Positions 40,034 to 49,277 of a stretch of 64,000 bases of DNA are shown piece by piece. Position 1 is the first letter of the stretch; each line of letters starts with the position of its first letter. The position numbers were made by a program, and so were the translations under genes. The notes beneath the pieces are model-generated. The model worked only from the letters and a program-made list of their open reading frames with translations. It searched no databases and was not told the DNA's origin. Origin of the DNA: Risungbinella massiliensis (lineage in GTDB: Bacteria; Bacillota; Bacilli; Thermoactinomycetales; Thermoactinomycetaceae); contig NZ_LN812102.1 of assembly GCF_000942395.1 (NCBI RefSeq), positions 1,805,529 through 1,869,528 of the forward strand, in the 5' to 3' direction.

Positions 40034-40642
40034 TTATTTTTTTCGATCTGGATGATAATAAGAAAGAAAGTTCTGGAAAAGTTGTTGTACTAATGAATGA
40101 TTGGCACTCCAATCAGCTAAAAAACCCATGGTTCTAGCTCTAGAGAGAATCAGTGAGATGTTAGGATATGCCTGCAAAACCCCTAAGGAATCCTCTCGGT
40201 TGCCTAAGATTCCTACTTCTAGATCAGACAATATAACTTGTTCTTCTCTACATCCTTGCAATAAAGGATGTGGTTGATCTAGTTGGATCCAATAAGACTG
40301 CTCTAGATCAAGTCTATTCTCTTCTACCACTTTACCTGAGATCAGATTAAGTCCTTGGTAATAGCTTCCTGCCTCGTAGCTACGTAGCAGAACCTTTGCT
40401 CCTGTGCCTACCGCAAACAGAGGAAGACCGATTCGACTCCAATTTTGCAATCGTTTCGTAAAATCCAATTGTTGGAGTTGTTCCATCATCTGTATATAGG
40501 AAAGGCCACCTGGCAGAACTAATACATGTGTCTGTTGAATCTCTTCTCCACTAGCTATCATTTGATAAGGTATTTCTTGCTGCTCTAGCTGCTTTACGAT
40601 AGGTTCTGTGTTACTGCCTGGCATGGTGATGATCGAGATCAT
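40034..40642 (-). CDS. HisH-like glutamine-amidotransferase-fold protein lacking the catalytic residues
   Basis: A 202-residue protein with the class I glutamine amidotransferase fold: VLVLPGGLSYIQMM matches the HisH LPGVG region and PLFAVGTGAKVLL lies at the nucleophile elbow, where active enzymes read GxCxG. Here Cys is Gly. At the C-terminus, where HPEKS normally supplies His and Glu, the sequence is LADWS. The enzyme is thus very probably inactive, and the protein may bind a ligand or partner. Its ATG overlaps the stop of the NTP pyrophosphatase gene (ATGA), giving tight coupling. It is unrelated to a histidine operon here. Confidence 0.75.
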   Translation of the reverse strand: MISIITMPGSNTEPIVKQLEQQEIPYQMIASGEEIQQTHVLVLPGGLSYIQMMEQLQQLDFTKRLQNWSRIGLPLFAVGTGAKVLLRSYEAGSYYQGLNLISGKVVEENRLDLEQSYWIQLDQPHPLLQGCREEQVILSDLEVGILGNREDSLGVLQAYPNISLILSRARTMGFLADWSANHSLVQQLFQNFLSYYHPDRKK

Positions 40643-41211
40643 CTTTTGTCACTCCTTAAGATCCACTCAGCCATCTGTACCAACGCTTTTCGGCGATAAG
40701 AACAAGCGAGTTTTTGTTCGTGATCTAGTTCTTCCAATACCGTTTCTTTTCCCTCTGGGATAAAGATAGGATCGTACGGATAAGGATGATCTAGAAAGTC
40801 TGATAACAAATCCGGATCAAAATGTCCAATTGTACCCACTGTTCTCCCAATAAAGGTATTTTGTTGTCCCTGAAAAGAGACGGCAATCGCACCTTCAAAC
40901 CAGGCTTTTCTCGATTCATTCACCAAAAGTTTTTGAATCCCTTTGTAGCCGAGTAGCTGAAAAACTCTCTTGGATAATACACCTGGAAACATTGGATAAG
41001 CTTCAAAAAAGATCCCTGCATCATCCACCATCACATTTTCTTCTAACTCTATTACTTGCTTTAATTTTTCGTTCGCAATTTCATCCACTGAACCATGATC
41101 CGGCTCCCACATGGGATATTTTCCTAATTTCAAATCTATTCCCCATGCCCCTAGTATTTCTTTTGCTTCTAACCATTTTGCTCGATTACTCGTAACAAAT
41201 GTAAGTTCCAT
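40639..41211 (-). CDS. HAM1/ITPA-type nucleoside triphosphate pyrophosphatase
   Basis: HAM1-family enzymes hydrolyse XTP, dITP and related non-canonical nucleotides. The 190-residue product has VTSNRAKWLEAKEIL, VMVDDAGIFFEAYPMFPGV, FIGRTVGTI and the substrate loop YPYDPIFIPEG. The VFQLLGYKGIQKLL segment is closer to eukaryotic or archaeal ITPA than to RdgB. The usual SHR motif reads SYR, so specificity may differ. The ATG (MELTFVTSN) is chosen on family grounds; an upstream TTG would add seven residues. It is coupled to the pseudo-amidotransferase gene. Confidence 0.8.
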   Translation of the reverse strand: MELTFVTSNRAKWLEAKEILGAWGIDLKLGKYPMWEPDHGSVDEIANEKLKQVIELEENVMVDDAGIFFEAYPMFPGVLSKRVFQLLGYKGIQKLLVNESRKAWFEGAIAVSFQGQQNTFIGRTVGTIGHFDPDLLSDFLDHPYPYDPIFIPEGKETVLEELDHEQKLACSYRRKALVQMAEWILRSDKR

Positions 41212-41319
41212 ATTATGAATGCCTTCTTTCAAGAATTCCCTACTATAGATGTTTGTGCTATATTCTCATAGATTGGATAGAACTAGTATCGGATACTTTT
41301 TATAGAGAGGAATGGAGAT

Positions 41320-42411
41320 ATGCCTTACTCTTCCCTAAAAAAATGGATCTTTCGACTAGATCCTGAAAAAGCTCACCATCTTACCATTCAATCCTTAAAA
41401 TGGATGCAATCTCAAAAAATCATGCGTGATCTTTTCACTAAGCAAACAAAAACTCTAGACGAAAGACTACGAGTACAACTTTTTGGTATCGACTTCGCCA
41501 ATCCAGTAGGACTCGCAGCTGGTTTTGACAAACATGCCAATGTTTATTCAGGGCTTGCCTCTCTAGGATTTGGTTTTATTGAGGTTGGTACCATAACACC
41601 ACGCCCACAAGCAGGGAATCCCCAACCACGATTGTTCCGTTCCCCAGCAGATGATGCCGTCATTAATCGTATGGGTTTCAATAACGATGGGGTTGCGGCG
41701 GCAAAGAAATCATTTCATAGCCTACCAAGACCCGATGTACCAATCGGAATCAATCTAGGAAAAAATAAAGATACACCGAATGAAGAAGCAAGTAAAGACT
41801 ACTTGATTGGTTTACGTGAACTCTATTTAGAGGGAGATTATTTTGTTATCAATATTAGCTCTCCCAATACACAAGGATTGCGAGATCTCCAAGAAGAATC
41901 TGCACTAAAAGAGCTTTTGGACTCTATTGTATCGCAGAGAGAGAGCCTCGTAAAAGAGACTGGTCGTAAACGTCCTTTGTTCGTCAAACTAGCACCAGAT
42001 CTCTCAGATGATCAATTAGGAGCAGCGGTCGAGACGATCCTAGCTGCTGGAATAGATGGGATTGTAGCAACCAACACCACGCTTGGACGAGATGGACTCA
42101 CCGATCCTAATGTAGCTGCAGAAGCAGGTGGTCTCAGTGGAAAGCCAGTTCGAGATAAATCGACAGAAATAATCCGCAAGATTTACCAGATCACTCGAGG
42201 TCGTATACCCATTATCGGAGTGGGCGGAATCTTTACTGGAAAAGATGCATGGGACAAAATTCGTGCTGGTGCGGACCTCGTACAAGTATATACTGGTATG
42301 ATCTATCGTGGACCGTACATTGCGAAATATGTAAATGAAGAGTTGACCAAACTGCTTGACCAACATCAAATCTCATCTATTCGGGAGTTAGTAGGATCAG
42401 ATGTAACATAA
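41320..42411 (+). CDS. pyrD: Dihydroorotate dehydrogenase (quinone), class 2
   Basis: PyrD class 2 oxidises dihydroorotate to orotate at the membrane with quinone as acceptor. The 363-residue product has the N-terminal helical quinone-site extension, NPVGLAAGFDKHA, GFIEVGTITPRPQAGNP, INRMGFNN, the catalytic-base motif INISSPNTQGLR (Ser, which marks class 2), and IIGVGGIFTGKDAW. Class 2 enzymes are common in Proteobacteria and Actinobacteria, whereas B. subtilis uses the class 1B PyrD/PyrK pair. It is a single gene away from any pyr operon, ended by a strong terminator. Confidence 0.96.
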   Translation: MPYSSLKKWIFRLDPEKAHHLTIQSLKWMQSQKIMRDLFTKQTKTLDERLRVQLFGIDFANPVGLAAGFDKHANVYSGLASLGFGFIEVGTITPRPQAGNPQPRLFRSPADDAVINRMGFNNDGVAAAKKSFHSLPRPDVPIGINLGKNKDTPNEEASKDYLIGLRELYLEGDYFVINISSPNTQGLRDLQEESALKELLDSIVSQRESLVKETGRKRPLFVKLAPDLSDDQLGAAVETILAAGIDGIVATNTTLGRDGLTDPNVAAEAGGLSGKPVRDKSTEIIRKIYQITRGRIPIIGVGGIFTGKDAWDKIRAGADLVQVYTGMIYRGPYIAKYVNEELTKLLDQHQISSIRELVGSDVT

Positions 42412-42427
42412 CTGGTTATGATTACAA

Positions 42428-42463
42428 AACAAGACCGTGCATCTTATTGAGCACGGTCTTGTT
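42428..42463. terminator. Bidirectional terminator
   Basis: A 13-bp stem (AACAAGACCGTGC and complement) with a 10-nt loop lies between the converging pyrD and RND genes. Confidence 0.9.
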
Positions 42464-42466
42464 GTT

Positions 42467-45400
42467 TTATATATTGAGTGATCGACCTTTCTTTCCAGCC
42501 ATTCTATCTTGCATCCGAGCAAGGATCATATAGATGATCGGAACAATGAATAGTGTCAATAACGTAGACGAAGCAAGTCCGCCGATTACCACTACTGCTA
42601 ATCCTTGTGAGATTAACGTTCCTTCTCCACCAAATCCTAATCCAAGTGGAAGGAGCGCACAAATCGTCGCTAATGCCGTCATTAGGATCGGGCGAAGACG
42701 AGTACCTGCTGCTTCTAGTAATGCTTCGCGAACGGAGAAACCACGTTCACGTTGTTGTAGTACCCGGTCGATTAAAACAATCGCGTTCGTAACCACAATT
42801 CCAATTAACATCAATGCACCAATCATGGAGGATACACTAATCGTTTGACCTGATATCCACAACCCTACTAGACCACCAATTACCGCAAACGGGAGCGAAA
42901 AGAGGATCGTAAATGGTGCAGTTGCTTCCCCAAAGGAAATAATCATAACAAGGTAGACTGCGGCAACCGCTACTACCATCGCAACTCCTAATTGACTAAA
43001 GCTCTTGTTGATCTCTTGCGAAGTGCCTCCGATCGTGACAGAGACTCCTTCTGGTAATTTTATTGAATCGATTACTTTCTTTACCTCCGTGGATACAGCA
43101 CTTGTATCTTTTTCGGTAATATCTCCTGAAATATCCACATACAACTGGGAATCTTCTTTTTGAATGGTGACTGGTCCTTTTTCAATTTTCACTTCGGTTA
43201 AATCACCTAATTGTACTGTTTCGCCAAGCGGGGTGCTAATTTCTAGTTTCTTTAGCTCTTCTACTGATTTAGCATTCTCTTTTTGAAGTCCTAGTCGTAC
43301 TTCCTGCGTTTGTACACCTTGCTCTATTTCAAAAACCTTATCTGCTTCTAGTAGATTACGCACAGTACTAGCTACTTGAGCAGCAGATAGCCCATACTTA
43401 GCCGCTAGATCGTCTTTCACAGTAACAGTGACGAGGTCTTTTTGTGCACTGAGATTATTCGCTACATTGGTAATCCCTTTGACTGTTTGTAGTTTGGTAG
43501 TCAGCTCGTCTGCTGTCTGCTTCATCACCTCTAATGAAGGACCATGAACGATAATCTGAGTTTGACTTGAAGAAACTCCTAGCCCACTCACTTCTTCTAC
43601 ATTTACTTCGCCCTCTTTTTGGAAAGAAGCTAGTTTTTGTCGAAGCGTCGCTAAGAATGAATCGATCTCTGTTGTATCTTTAATGTTGAGGAAAATAGAG
43701 GCTTTATTGGTACTTCCAACAGATCCATCAAAGCCAATTTGGTCCCGAGAGCCTCCAATTGTACTAGAGATCGTCTCAATTTCTGGATACTTTTTCAATT
43801 CATTTTCTATTCGAGTAGCTAACTCATTGGTTTTGACCAAGTCACTTCCCGATGGAAGTTTAATATTTACCGTTGCTGCTTTTTCCTTCTCTGATGGGAT
43901 GAAACTTACTCCCACTAGCGGAATGAGGAAGAGGCTTGCTACTAAGAGTACGGAAGAGACAATTAACACGATCGCTTTATGATCCAGTGACCAAGTCAAG
44001 GCTTTGCGATACCACCCTGCAGTTCGACTACGGGTATGATCTGCTTTGAGCTTCTTCCCCTTTAAAAGGAATAACTTTGCCAATACTGGGACGATGGTGA
44101 CTGCAACAAGTAAAGAGCTAATCAACGCTGTCGTTACAGTAATGGCAAACGGCATAAATACTTCTCCGACTACTCCATCCACCATTCCAAGTGGCAAGAA
44201 TACGGCCACCGTAGTCAATGTAGAGGAGGTGATCGCAGCACCTACTTCTTTGGTTGCTAATTGAATAATCGAGACATCGCGTTGGGGAGTTTTCATCAAG
44301 TGGCGATATATATTTTCGATGACTACGATACTATCATCAACAACACGTCCAATCGCAACTGCTAGACCACCCAAAGTCATCATATTTAAAGAAATATCCG
44401 CTTGTTTTAAGACAATCAAGGTAATAAAGAGTGAAACAGGAATGGAAACGATCGAGATCAATGTCATCCGCAAGTTCCGTAGGAAAATCAAGATGATAAT
44501 CGCTGCGAACAAAGCACCTAATAATCCTTCTTTTACCATCGTTTCGATAGATGCTTTTACTGAAATCGATTGATCTAGTAACGTTTCGATTTTTAGATCC
44601 GGATTACGCTTTTGCAGATCCTTTACTTTTGCTTGTACCAATTCAGCCATTTGTACAATATTCGCATCTGGATCTTTGATTATCTCCATCTTGACGGATG
44701 GTTCCCCATTGGTACGAGTGATGATCGACTGATCTTCTGCAGATTCCTCAACATCTGCCACATCGATCAGTTTGACTGTCTCGATCTCTGCATCTTTCAC
44801 CTTTGGTTTAGAGGAACTCATACTTTTACTACTTCCTGATGGCATCTTGGAAGAAGAATTAGCAGATGGCTTTGGTAACTTCTTCTGTAGTGCAGCAAGT
44901 TGGCTATTTAAATTTTTGATGGTTTCCGATTTTTGTTGAATGGATGCCTGAAGTCCCTTCACCTTTTGAGTTAGGTTAGCAAAATCAGGATCTCCTTCTT
45001 CCAAACCTTGAAGCTTTGCCATTGCGTCATTTAATGCAATCTGATCTGCTAAAAGACCAGCTTGGGTTACTTGAGCTAGTTGTAAAATTTGAACTTGAGC
45101 TTGTAAGAGACCAACACCTTGTCCTACTGTACCAAGCCCCTGGCCAAGTGTTCCCATCGCTTTACTCAGACTACCAATGGCATTACCCATCCCCTCAAAT
45201 CCATCGCCAATCTGAGTAAAGGCATCTTCTAGTCCAGCCGTTTGACTTGGATATATGACTAACTCATAATTACGTAGATCTTCGATATTCCGTATTTTTT
45301 GCTCTACTCGTACTGGCAGGTTAGTTTGACTTTGATTCAAGCTCCCTACTGGATATGATATATTGGCAGTTTGCAAAGCTTGTTGAACTTGTTGATATGT

Positions 45401-45991
45401 TAAGTTTTTCTTTTTTAACTTATCAGGATTAAGTCGGACAAAGATCGGCTTCGTTCCTTCCCCTTTCACTTGAACTTGACCTACTCCGTCGACTGATTCT
45501 AGTTCCCCTTTCATCTGATCTTGGATTTGTCTCTCTAACTCCGCTACATTTTTCTTGGAACTAGTTACGACATACTGAAGGGCAGGAAGAGTATTAAAAC
45601 CATAAGCATTAATCGTTGGTTTCAGTACTTGCTCTGGAAGATTCAGACCTTCGAGGGCTTCTTTCATCTCTTGTTGTGCTTTTTCAAGATCTACATCAAA
45701 ATCATATTGCACCACCACAACAGAAGTATTTTCGGCTGAGATGGAGTTGGTCTTTTGTACATTCTTTAGCCCTTTAAGTGCTTTTTCTACCGGCTGAGTG
45801 ACCTTTTGGTCAATATCTTGCGGTGATGCACCTGGGTACGGTGTGATTGCTACTAATACCGGAAAATCAATATCTGGCATCGCTTCCATCTTCAATTGAG
45901 TAGAGGAATAGATTCCTCCCCCTACTACCAACAAAACAAGAATTAGGATAGCAGCTATGTTTCGTAGTGAGAATCGAGTCAACCAGCTCAA
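42467..45991 (-). CDS. RND-family efflux transporter (SwrC/AcrB type) with coiled-coil insertion
   Basis: An inner-membrane proton-driven exporter of about 1174 residues. TM1 lies near the N-terminus, followed by the porter region (GASPQDIDQKVTQPVE), a central TM bundle with the relay residues in GLAVAIGRVVDDSIVVIENI and PLGMVDGVVGE, a second porter half, and the last TM bundle (MIGIVVTNAIVLID-type). Compared with a usual length near 1040, residues about 265-405 hold an extra segment: Gly-rich helix repeats, a coiled coil (LTQKVKGLQASIQQKSETI) and a Ser/Lys-rich stretch. SwrC, the Gram-positive member, exports surfactin. There is no membrane-fusion partner gene. The start is TTG after AAGGAGG; an upstream reading has no binding site. 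Confidence 0.88.
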   Translation of the reverse strand: MSWLTRFSLRNIAAILILVLLVVGGGIYSSTQLKMEAMPDIDFPVLVAITPYPGASPQDIDQKVTQPVEKALKGLKNVQKTNSISAENTSVVVVQYDFDVDLEKAQQEMKEALEGLNLPEQVLKPTINAYGFNTLPALQYVVTSSKKNVAELERQIQDQMKGELESVDGVGQVQVKGEGTKPIFVRLNPDKLKKKNLTYQQVQQALQTANISYPVGSLNQSQTNLPVRVEQKIRNIEDLRNYELVIYPSQTAGLEDAFTQIGDGFEGMGNAIGSLSKAMGTLGQGLGTVGQGVGLLQAQVQILQLAQVTQAGLLADQIALNDAMAKLQGLEEGDPDFANLTQKVKGLQASIQQKSETIKNLNSQLAALQKKLPKPSANSSSKMPSGSSKSMSSSKPKVKDAEIETVKLIDVADVEESAEDQSIITRTNGEPSVKMEIIKDPDANIVQMAELVQAKVKDLQKRNPDLKIETLLDQSISVKASIETMVKEGLLGALFAAIIILIFLRNLRMTLISIVSIPVSLFITLIVLKQADISLNMMTLGGLAVAIGRVVDDSIVVIENIYRHLMKTPQRDVSIIQLATKEVGAAITSSTLTTVAVFLPLGMVDGVVGEVFMPFAITVTTALISSLLVAVTIVPVLAKLFLLKGKKLKADHTRSRTAGWYRKALTWSLDHKAIVLIVSSVLLVASLFLIPLVGVSFIPSEKEKAATVNIKLPSGSDLVKTNELATRIENELKKYPEIETISSTIGGSRDQIGFDGSVGSTNKASIFLNIKDTTEIDSFLATLRQKLASFQKEGEVNVEEVSGLGVSSSQTQIIVHGPSLEVMKQTADELTTKLQTVKGITNVANNLSAQKDLVTVTVKDDLAAKYGLSAAQVASTVRNLLEADKVFEIEQGVQTQEVRLGLQKENAKSVEELKKLEISTPLGETVQLGDLTEVKIEKGPVTIQKEDSQLYVDISGDITEKDTSAVSTEVKKVIDSIKLPEGVSVTIGGTSQEINKSFSQLGVAMVVAVAAVYLVMIISFGEATAPFTILFSLPFAVIGGLVGLWISGQTISVSSMIGALMLIGIVVTNAIVLIDRVLQQRERGFSVREALLEAAGTRLRPILMTALATICALLPLGLGFGGEGTLISQGLAVVVIGGLASSTLLTLFIVPIIYMILARMQDRMAGKKGRSLNI

Positions 45992-46032
45992 ATGTGTCCT
46001 TGCCTCCTTAAATAGATCTCCCAAAGAACTTT

Positions 46033-46057
46033 ACTTCATTATTTTACTTAATGAAGT
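46033..46057 (-). promoter_or_regulatory. Palindromic operator upstream of the RND gene
   Basis: A perfect 9-bp inverted repeat ACTTCATTA / TAATGAAGT with a 7-bp A/T spacer lies about 45 nt before the RND start. Its form suits a TetR- or MarR-family repressor, as is usual for efflux genes. No such regulator is adjacent, so it would act from elsewhere. The remainder of the 430-base gap up to dedA shows no gene. Confidence 0.6.
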
Positions 46058-46210
46058 ATTCAATCTACCTTCTAGGAAATTATCTATGTTCCAGCTTATT
46101 GTACTCAAGAGTCAAAAAGACCGTCAATTTCCAAAAAGTGACCATTTTGTGTTGGGAAACCAAACAAGATTTTTCAAAATGCCATTTACTCCTAGATATC
46201 GTTACTGCAT

Positions 46211-46227
46211 CTTAAGAAAATGTTAAG
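46211..46227 (+). promoter_or_regulatory. TTAAG direct repeat upstream of the dedA operon
   Basis: Two TTAAG boxes 11 bp apart (CTTAAGAAAATGTTAAG) have the spacing typical of OmpR-family response-regulator sites. The same TGTTAA word recurs inverted at 46375-46403. Confidence 0.4.
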
Positions 46228-46374
46228 TTCCCTATCAGAAAAGCTTTTGATTTTCTCCTTACAATAGGATTACATTCCCTAAGGAGAAAAGAAGACCTAT
46301 CCGCTTTTTCTTGCCTACCCATTTTTGATTTCTTTTCCTATGATTGGTAGTAACCAGATGAGAACACATTCATG

Positions 46375-46403
46375 ATGTTAAAAAAGTTGGGTCTTCTTAA
46401 CAT
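46375..46403 (+). promoter_or_regulatory. ATGTTAA inverted repeat before dedA
   Basis: ATGTTAA and TTAACAT arms are separated by 15 nt, about 50 nt before the dedA start. Together with the TTAAG repeat upstream it may form the autoregulatory region of the two-component operon. Confidence 0.35.
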
Positions 46404-46454
46404 TCCTAGCACAAATCTGTGTTTGTCGACAATCGAAAGGAGACAGGCAACAAT

Positions 46455-47063
46455 ATGCTAGACCTTTTGCAACAGTGGGTAGGTGAGTATGGTTACTTTG
46501 CACTCTTTTTTCTATTATGGCTAGGAATTGTGGGGCTTCCGATTCCAGATGAAGGGATTGTACTAAGTGGTGGAGCCATTGCTGGTTTAGGGATTCTCCA
46601 TCCCATTCCCTCTTTCATTTTCACTTATTTAGGTGTAGTCTCTGGTCTCTCCATTGGTTATGTATTAGGGAGATTTCTTCAACGGTATTCCGAGCGAATC
46701 CAAAAGGGAAAAGAAGGCTATTTGACAAAAGCGCAAACTCTCGTAGACCGCTATGGAACTTGGGGTTTGTCAATCAGTTATCTTTTTCCTGTCGTGCGAC
46801 ATCTTGTTCCTTATCTAGTCGGGGCGGGCAATATGCCATTTCGCACCTATGCCGCCTTTTCTTATACGGCCGGTTTCATTTGGACTTTGCTCTTCTTTGG
46901 GCTTGGTTATTTTTTGGGAGAGCAGAGCGAACGCTGGACTCAGTGGATCGCTTCTTATGGTACCGAAATTGGACTTGGCGTAGTGGCAATCGTGCTGACT
47001 TTCCTAGCAATGAAGTATCGCTTTAGAAGGTCAGTGAAAGGAGAACGGGAACTTGACAAATAA
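46455..47063 (+). CDS. DedA-family membrane protein
   Basis: DedA/VTT proteins act in lipid-carrier recycling (undecaprenyl phosphate flipping) and membrane homeostasis. The 202-residue product has four to five hydrophobic helices, two re-entrant-type segments, GLPIPDEGIVLSGG and the family motif in FPVVRHLVPYLVGAGNMPF. AAAGGAGAC precedes the ATG. It is the first gene of an operon with a response regulator and a histidine kinase; the next start lies inside its last codons. Confidence 0.92.
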   Translation: MLDLLQQWVGEYGYFALFFLLWLGIVGLPIPDEGIVLSGGAIAGLGILHPIPSFIFTYLGVVSGLSIGYVLGRFLQRYSERIQKGKEGYLTKAQTLVDRYGTWGLSISYLFPVVRHLVPYLVGAGNMPFRTYAAFSYTAGFIWTLLFFGLGYFLGEQSERWTQWIASYGTEIGLGVVAIVLTFLAMKYRFRRSVKGERELDK

Positions 47064-47766
47064 CACCACTATATTATTGGTTGATGACGAGGTCGAGATT
47101 CGACAGTTAGTCGCAATCTATCTACAAAATGAAGGGTATCGGCTCTTAGAAGCATCCAATGGGGTAGAAGCGTTGGAATGGGTGCAAAAAGAGGAGATTG
47201 ATCTAGTGGTATTAGATTTGATGATGCCTCTCAAAGATGGGATTACCACCTGTCAAGAAATCCGGCAAACCCATACCATGCCAATCATTATGCTAACTGC
47301 TAAAACAGAAGAAATCCACAAAATCCAAGGACTGTCAATTGGAGCAGATGATTATATTACGAAGCCCTTTCATCCTTTAGAGCTAGTAGCTAGGATAAAA
47401 TCCCAGCTTCGCCGTTATCAAACATATGGCACCAAACCAGGGAATCTCTCCGAGTTGGTACTCGGCGAATTAACTGTTTATCTCGATCAACATGAAGTGT
47501 ATAGAGGGCAACAGAAAATCGATCTGTCTCCTAAAGAGTTTGCCATTTTGACTTTATTAGCAGAAAACCCCGGAAAAGTTTATAGCTTAGAAAAAATCTA
47601 TGAAAAAGTTTGGAAAGAGGACTTTATACCTTCTTATAACACTGTAATGGTTCACATACGAAAACTGCGCGAAAAAATCGAACCTGATCCTAAAAAACCA
47701 ATCTATATCCAAACAGTATGGGGTGTTGGATATAAGCTAGGAATCACCCCCCCTAAAAGGAGCTGA
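47053..47766 (+). CDS. OmpR-family response regulator
   Basis: A 237-residue regulator with a receiver domain (LLVDDEVEIRQL acid pocket; phospho-Asp in LVVLDLMMPLKDG near residue 54; Thr in MLTAKT; Lys in YITKPFHP) and a winged-helix effector domain (about 135-232; YIQTVWGVGYKL). It resembles VanR-like regulators. The start is TTG with AAAGGAG upstream and overlaps the dedA end by 11 nt, so translation is coupled. The cognate kinase follows. Confidence 0.95.
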   Translation: MTNNTTILLVDDEVEIRQLVAIYLQNEGYRLLEASNGVEALEWVQKEEIDLVVLDLMMPLKDGITTCQEIRQTHTMPIIMLTAKTEEIHKIQGLSIGADDYITKPFHPLELVARIKSQLRRYQTYGTKPGNLSELVLGELTVYLDQHEVYRGQQKIDLSPKEFAILTLLAENPGKVYSLEKIYEKVWKEDFIPSYNTVMVHIRKLREKIEPDPKKPIYIQTVWGVGYKLGITPPKRS

Positions 47767-47770
47767 ACAT

Positions 47771-48811
47771 ATGATTCGCTGGTTTGAATATATGGAGCGG
47801 ATTATTCGTAGTAGTCTCCAGATTCAACTATTCTTTCTTTTTATACTAGGTCTCTACTTTATTAACTCTGCTCACCACCCTGGTAGTAGCTTCATCATTC
47901 TCATAATCTTTTTAGGGGTACTCTTTTCTCTTGTCCAGGCCAAAACAAGACAACTTCGCGAAATGACCAAGGCAGCGAAACAGATCGCCAAAGGGGACCT
48001 TACTTTTCGTGTTCAGGCAAATAGTCTAGATGAAGTAGGACAGTTAGCCGAGCAAATCAATATCATGGCGGCTCAATTACAACAAAAGATCGAGGCAGAG
48101 CGACAGAACGAGCAGATGAAGAATGATCTCATCACCAACATCTCGCACGATCTGCGGACCCCTCTCACCTCGATCATCGGCTATTTACATCTATTACAAG
48201 AACAAGCAACAGAGCTATCGGAAGAAAACAAAAAACATCTTGCAGTCGTTTACCAAAAATCTAAACATCTCCAAGAGTTAATCGAAAATCTGTTTGAATT
48301 TACCAAATACACACATCATGATGTTGTACTGCAACATGAATTGATGGAGATGAATCATTTTATAGCACAATTAGTAGATGAATCTTATCCAATACTTGTA
48401 GAGGAAAACTGCCAACTAATAGAACACTACCACCCTACACCTTGCTATATGATGGCAGATCCATCCATGATTGTTCGTTTATTGGAAAACCTCATACAAA
48501 ACGCTGTTCGCTATAGTGATTCCCCCAAAAAAGTTACCATTCGAGTTTGGCAAGAAACAGAGCACGTCTTGATCTCATTTCGAAACCCAGCAAAAAAAGT
48601 AACGCCAGAACAAGCCACACAGTTATTTGAACGATTCTATCGTTTGGACACTTCTCGCTCCAGTAAAGGGTCGGGAATTGGGCTCGCCATTGTAAAAAGT
48701 ATTACCGACCTCCACCAAGGTAAAATATCCGCAAAGGTAGAAAGTGGAGACATCCTTTTCACCATCTCTTTCCCTTCTGTTACATCTGGGACGTCTCCCT
48801 CTGTTGGATGA
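47771..48811 (+). CDS. Intramembrane-sensing-type histidine kinase
   Basis: A 346-residue kinase. Two membrane helices (about 17-33 and 42-58) are joined by a loop of only about eight residues, so there is no extracellular sensor domain; this is the pattern of intramembrane-sensing kinases, which often answer to envelope stress or a partner membrane protein. HAMP follows (about 60-112), then HisKA with [17 protein letters not shown] (His near 126), and HATPase_c ([19 protein letters not shown]). AAAAGGAG precedes the ATG. The DedA protein of the same operon could be the partner; that is conjecture. Its 3' end overlaps the convergent acetyltransferase gene by 32 nt. Confidence 0.93.
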   Translation: MIRWFEYMERIIRSSLQIQLFFLFILGLYFINSAHHPGSSFIILIIFLGVLFSLVQAKTRQLREMTKAAKQIAKGDLTFRVQANSLDEVGQLAEQINIMAAQLQQKIEAERQNEQMKNDLITNISHDLRTPLTSIIGYLHLLQEQATELSEENKKHLAVVYQKSKHLQELIENLFEFTKYTHHDVVLQHELMEMNHFIAQLVDESYPILVEENCQLIEHYHPTPCYMMADPSMIVRLLENLIQNAVRYSDSPKKVTIRVWQETEHVLISFRNPAKKVTPEQATQLFERFYRLDTSRSSKGSGIGLAIVKSITDLHQGKISAKVESGDILFTISFPSVTSGTSPSVG

Positions 48812-49277
48812 CCTGAATAGGATTACCAGCTACAAATGCTCCAGCTGGTACATCCTTGGTTACCACAGAGCCCGCACCTATCACGGCACGATCTCCAATC
48901 CGAATACCCGGTAGGATCGTTGTATTGGCTCCGATCATTACCTCGTCTCCTATCACAACCTCCCCTACTCGATATTCATCTATTAGATATTCATGCGTCA
49001 AAATCGTCGTGTTGTAGCCAATAATACTGTTCTTTCCTACTCGAATCTTCTCGGGAAATAACAAATCTACCATTACATAAAAAGCAAATGCAGTCTTCTC
49101 TCCGATTTCCATTCCCAAAAATTGACGATAAAGAGCATTTTTCCAAGAGAAGACAGGAACATATCGCGCAATCCAAGCAACCAATACATTTCGAAGTACT
49201 TTCCAAAAGGATACTGTTTGGTAAAGTTGCCATAGAGAATTACTACCATTTACTTGATAGCGTTCTGTCCGTCTCAT
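48780..49277 (-). CDS. Hexapeptide-repeat acetyltransferase (YvoF-like)
   Basis: A 165-residue left-handed beta-helix acyltransferase of the LacA/WbbJ type: hexapeptide repeats from about 85 to 150 ([46 protein letters not shown]) and the usual AGNPIQVI ending. The acceptor is unknown. It directly follows ppaX with an ATGA overlap, as yvoF does in B. subtilis, which supports the start chosen. The 3' end overlaps the opposing kinase gene. Confidence 0.88.
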   Translation of the reverse strand: MRRTERYQVNGSNSLWQLYQTVSFWKVLRNVLVAWIARYVPVFSWKNALYRQFLGMEIGEKTAFAFYVMVDLLFPEKIRVGKNSIIGYNTTILTHEYLIDEYRVGEVVIGDEVMIGANTTILPGIRIGDRAVIGAGSVVTKDVPAGAFVAGNPIQVIQQRETSQM

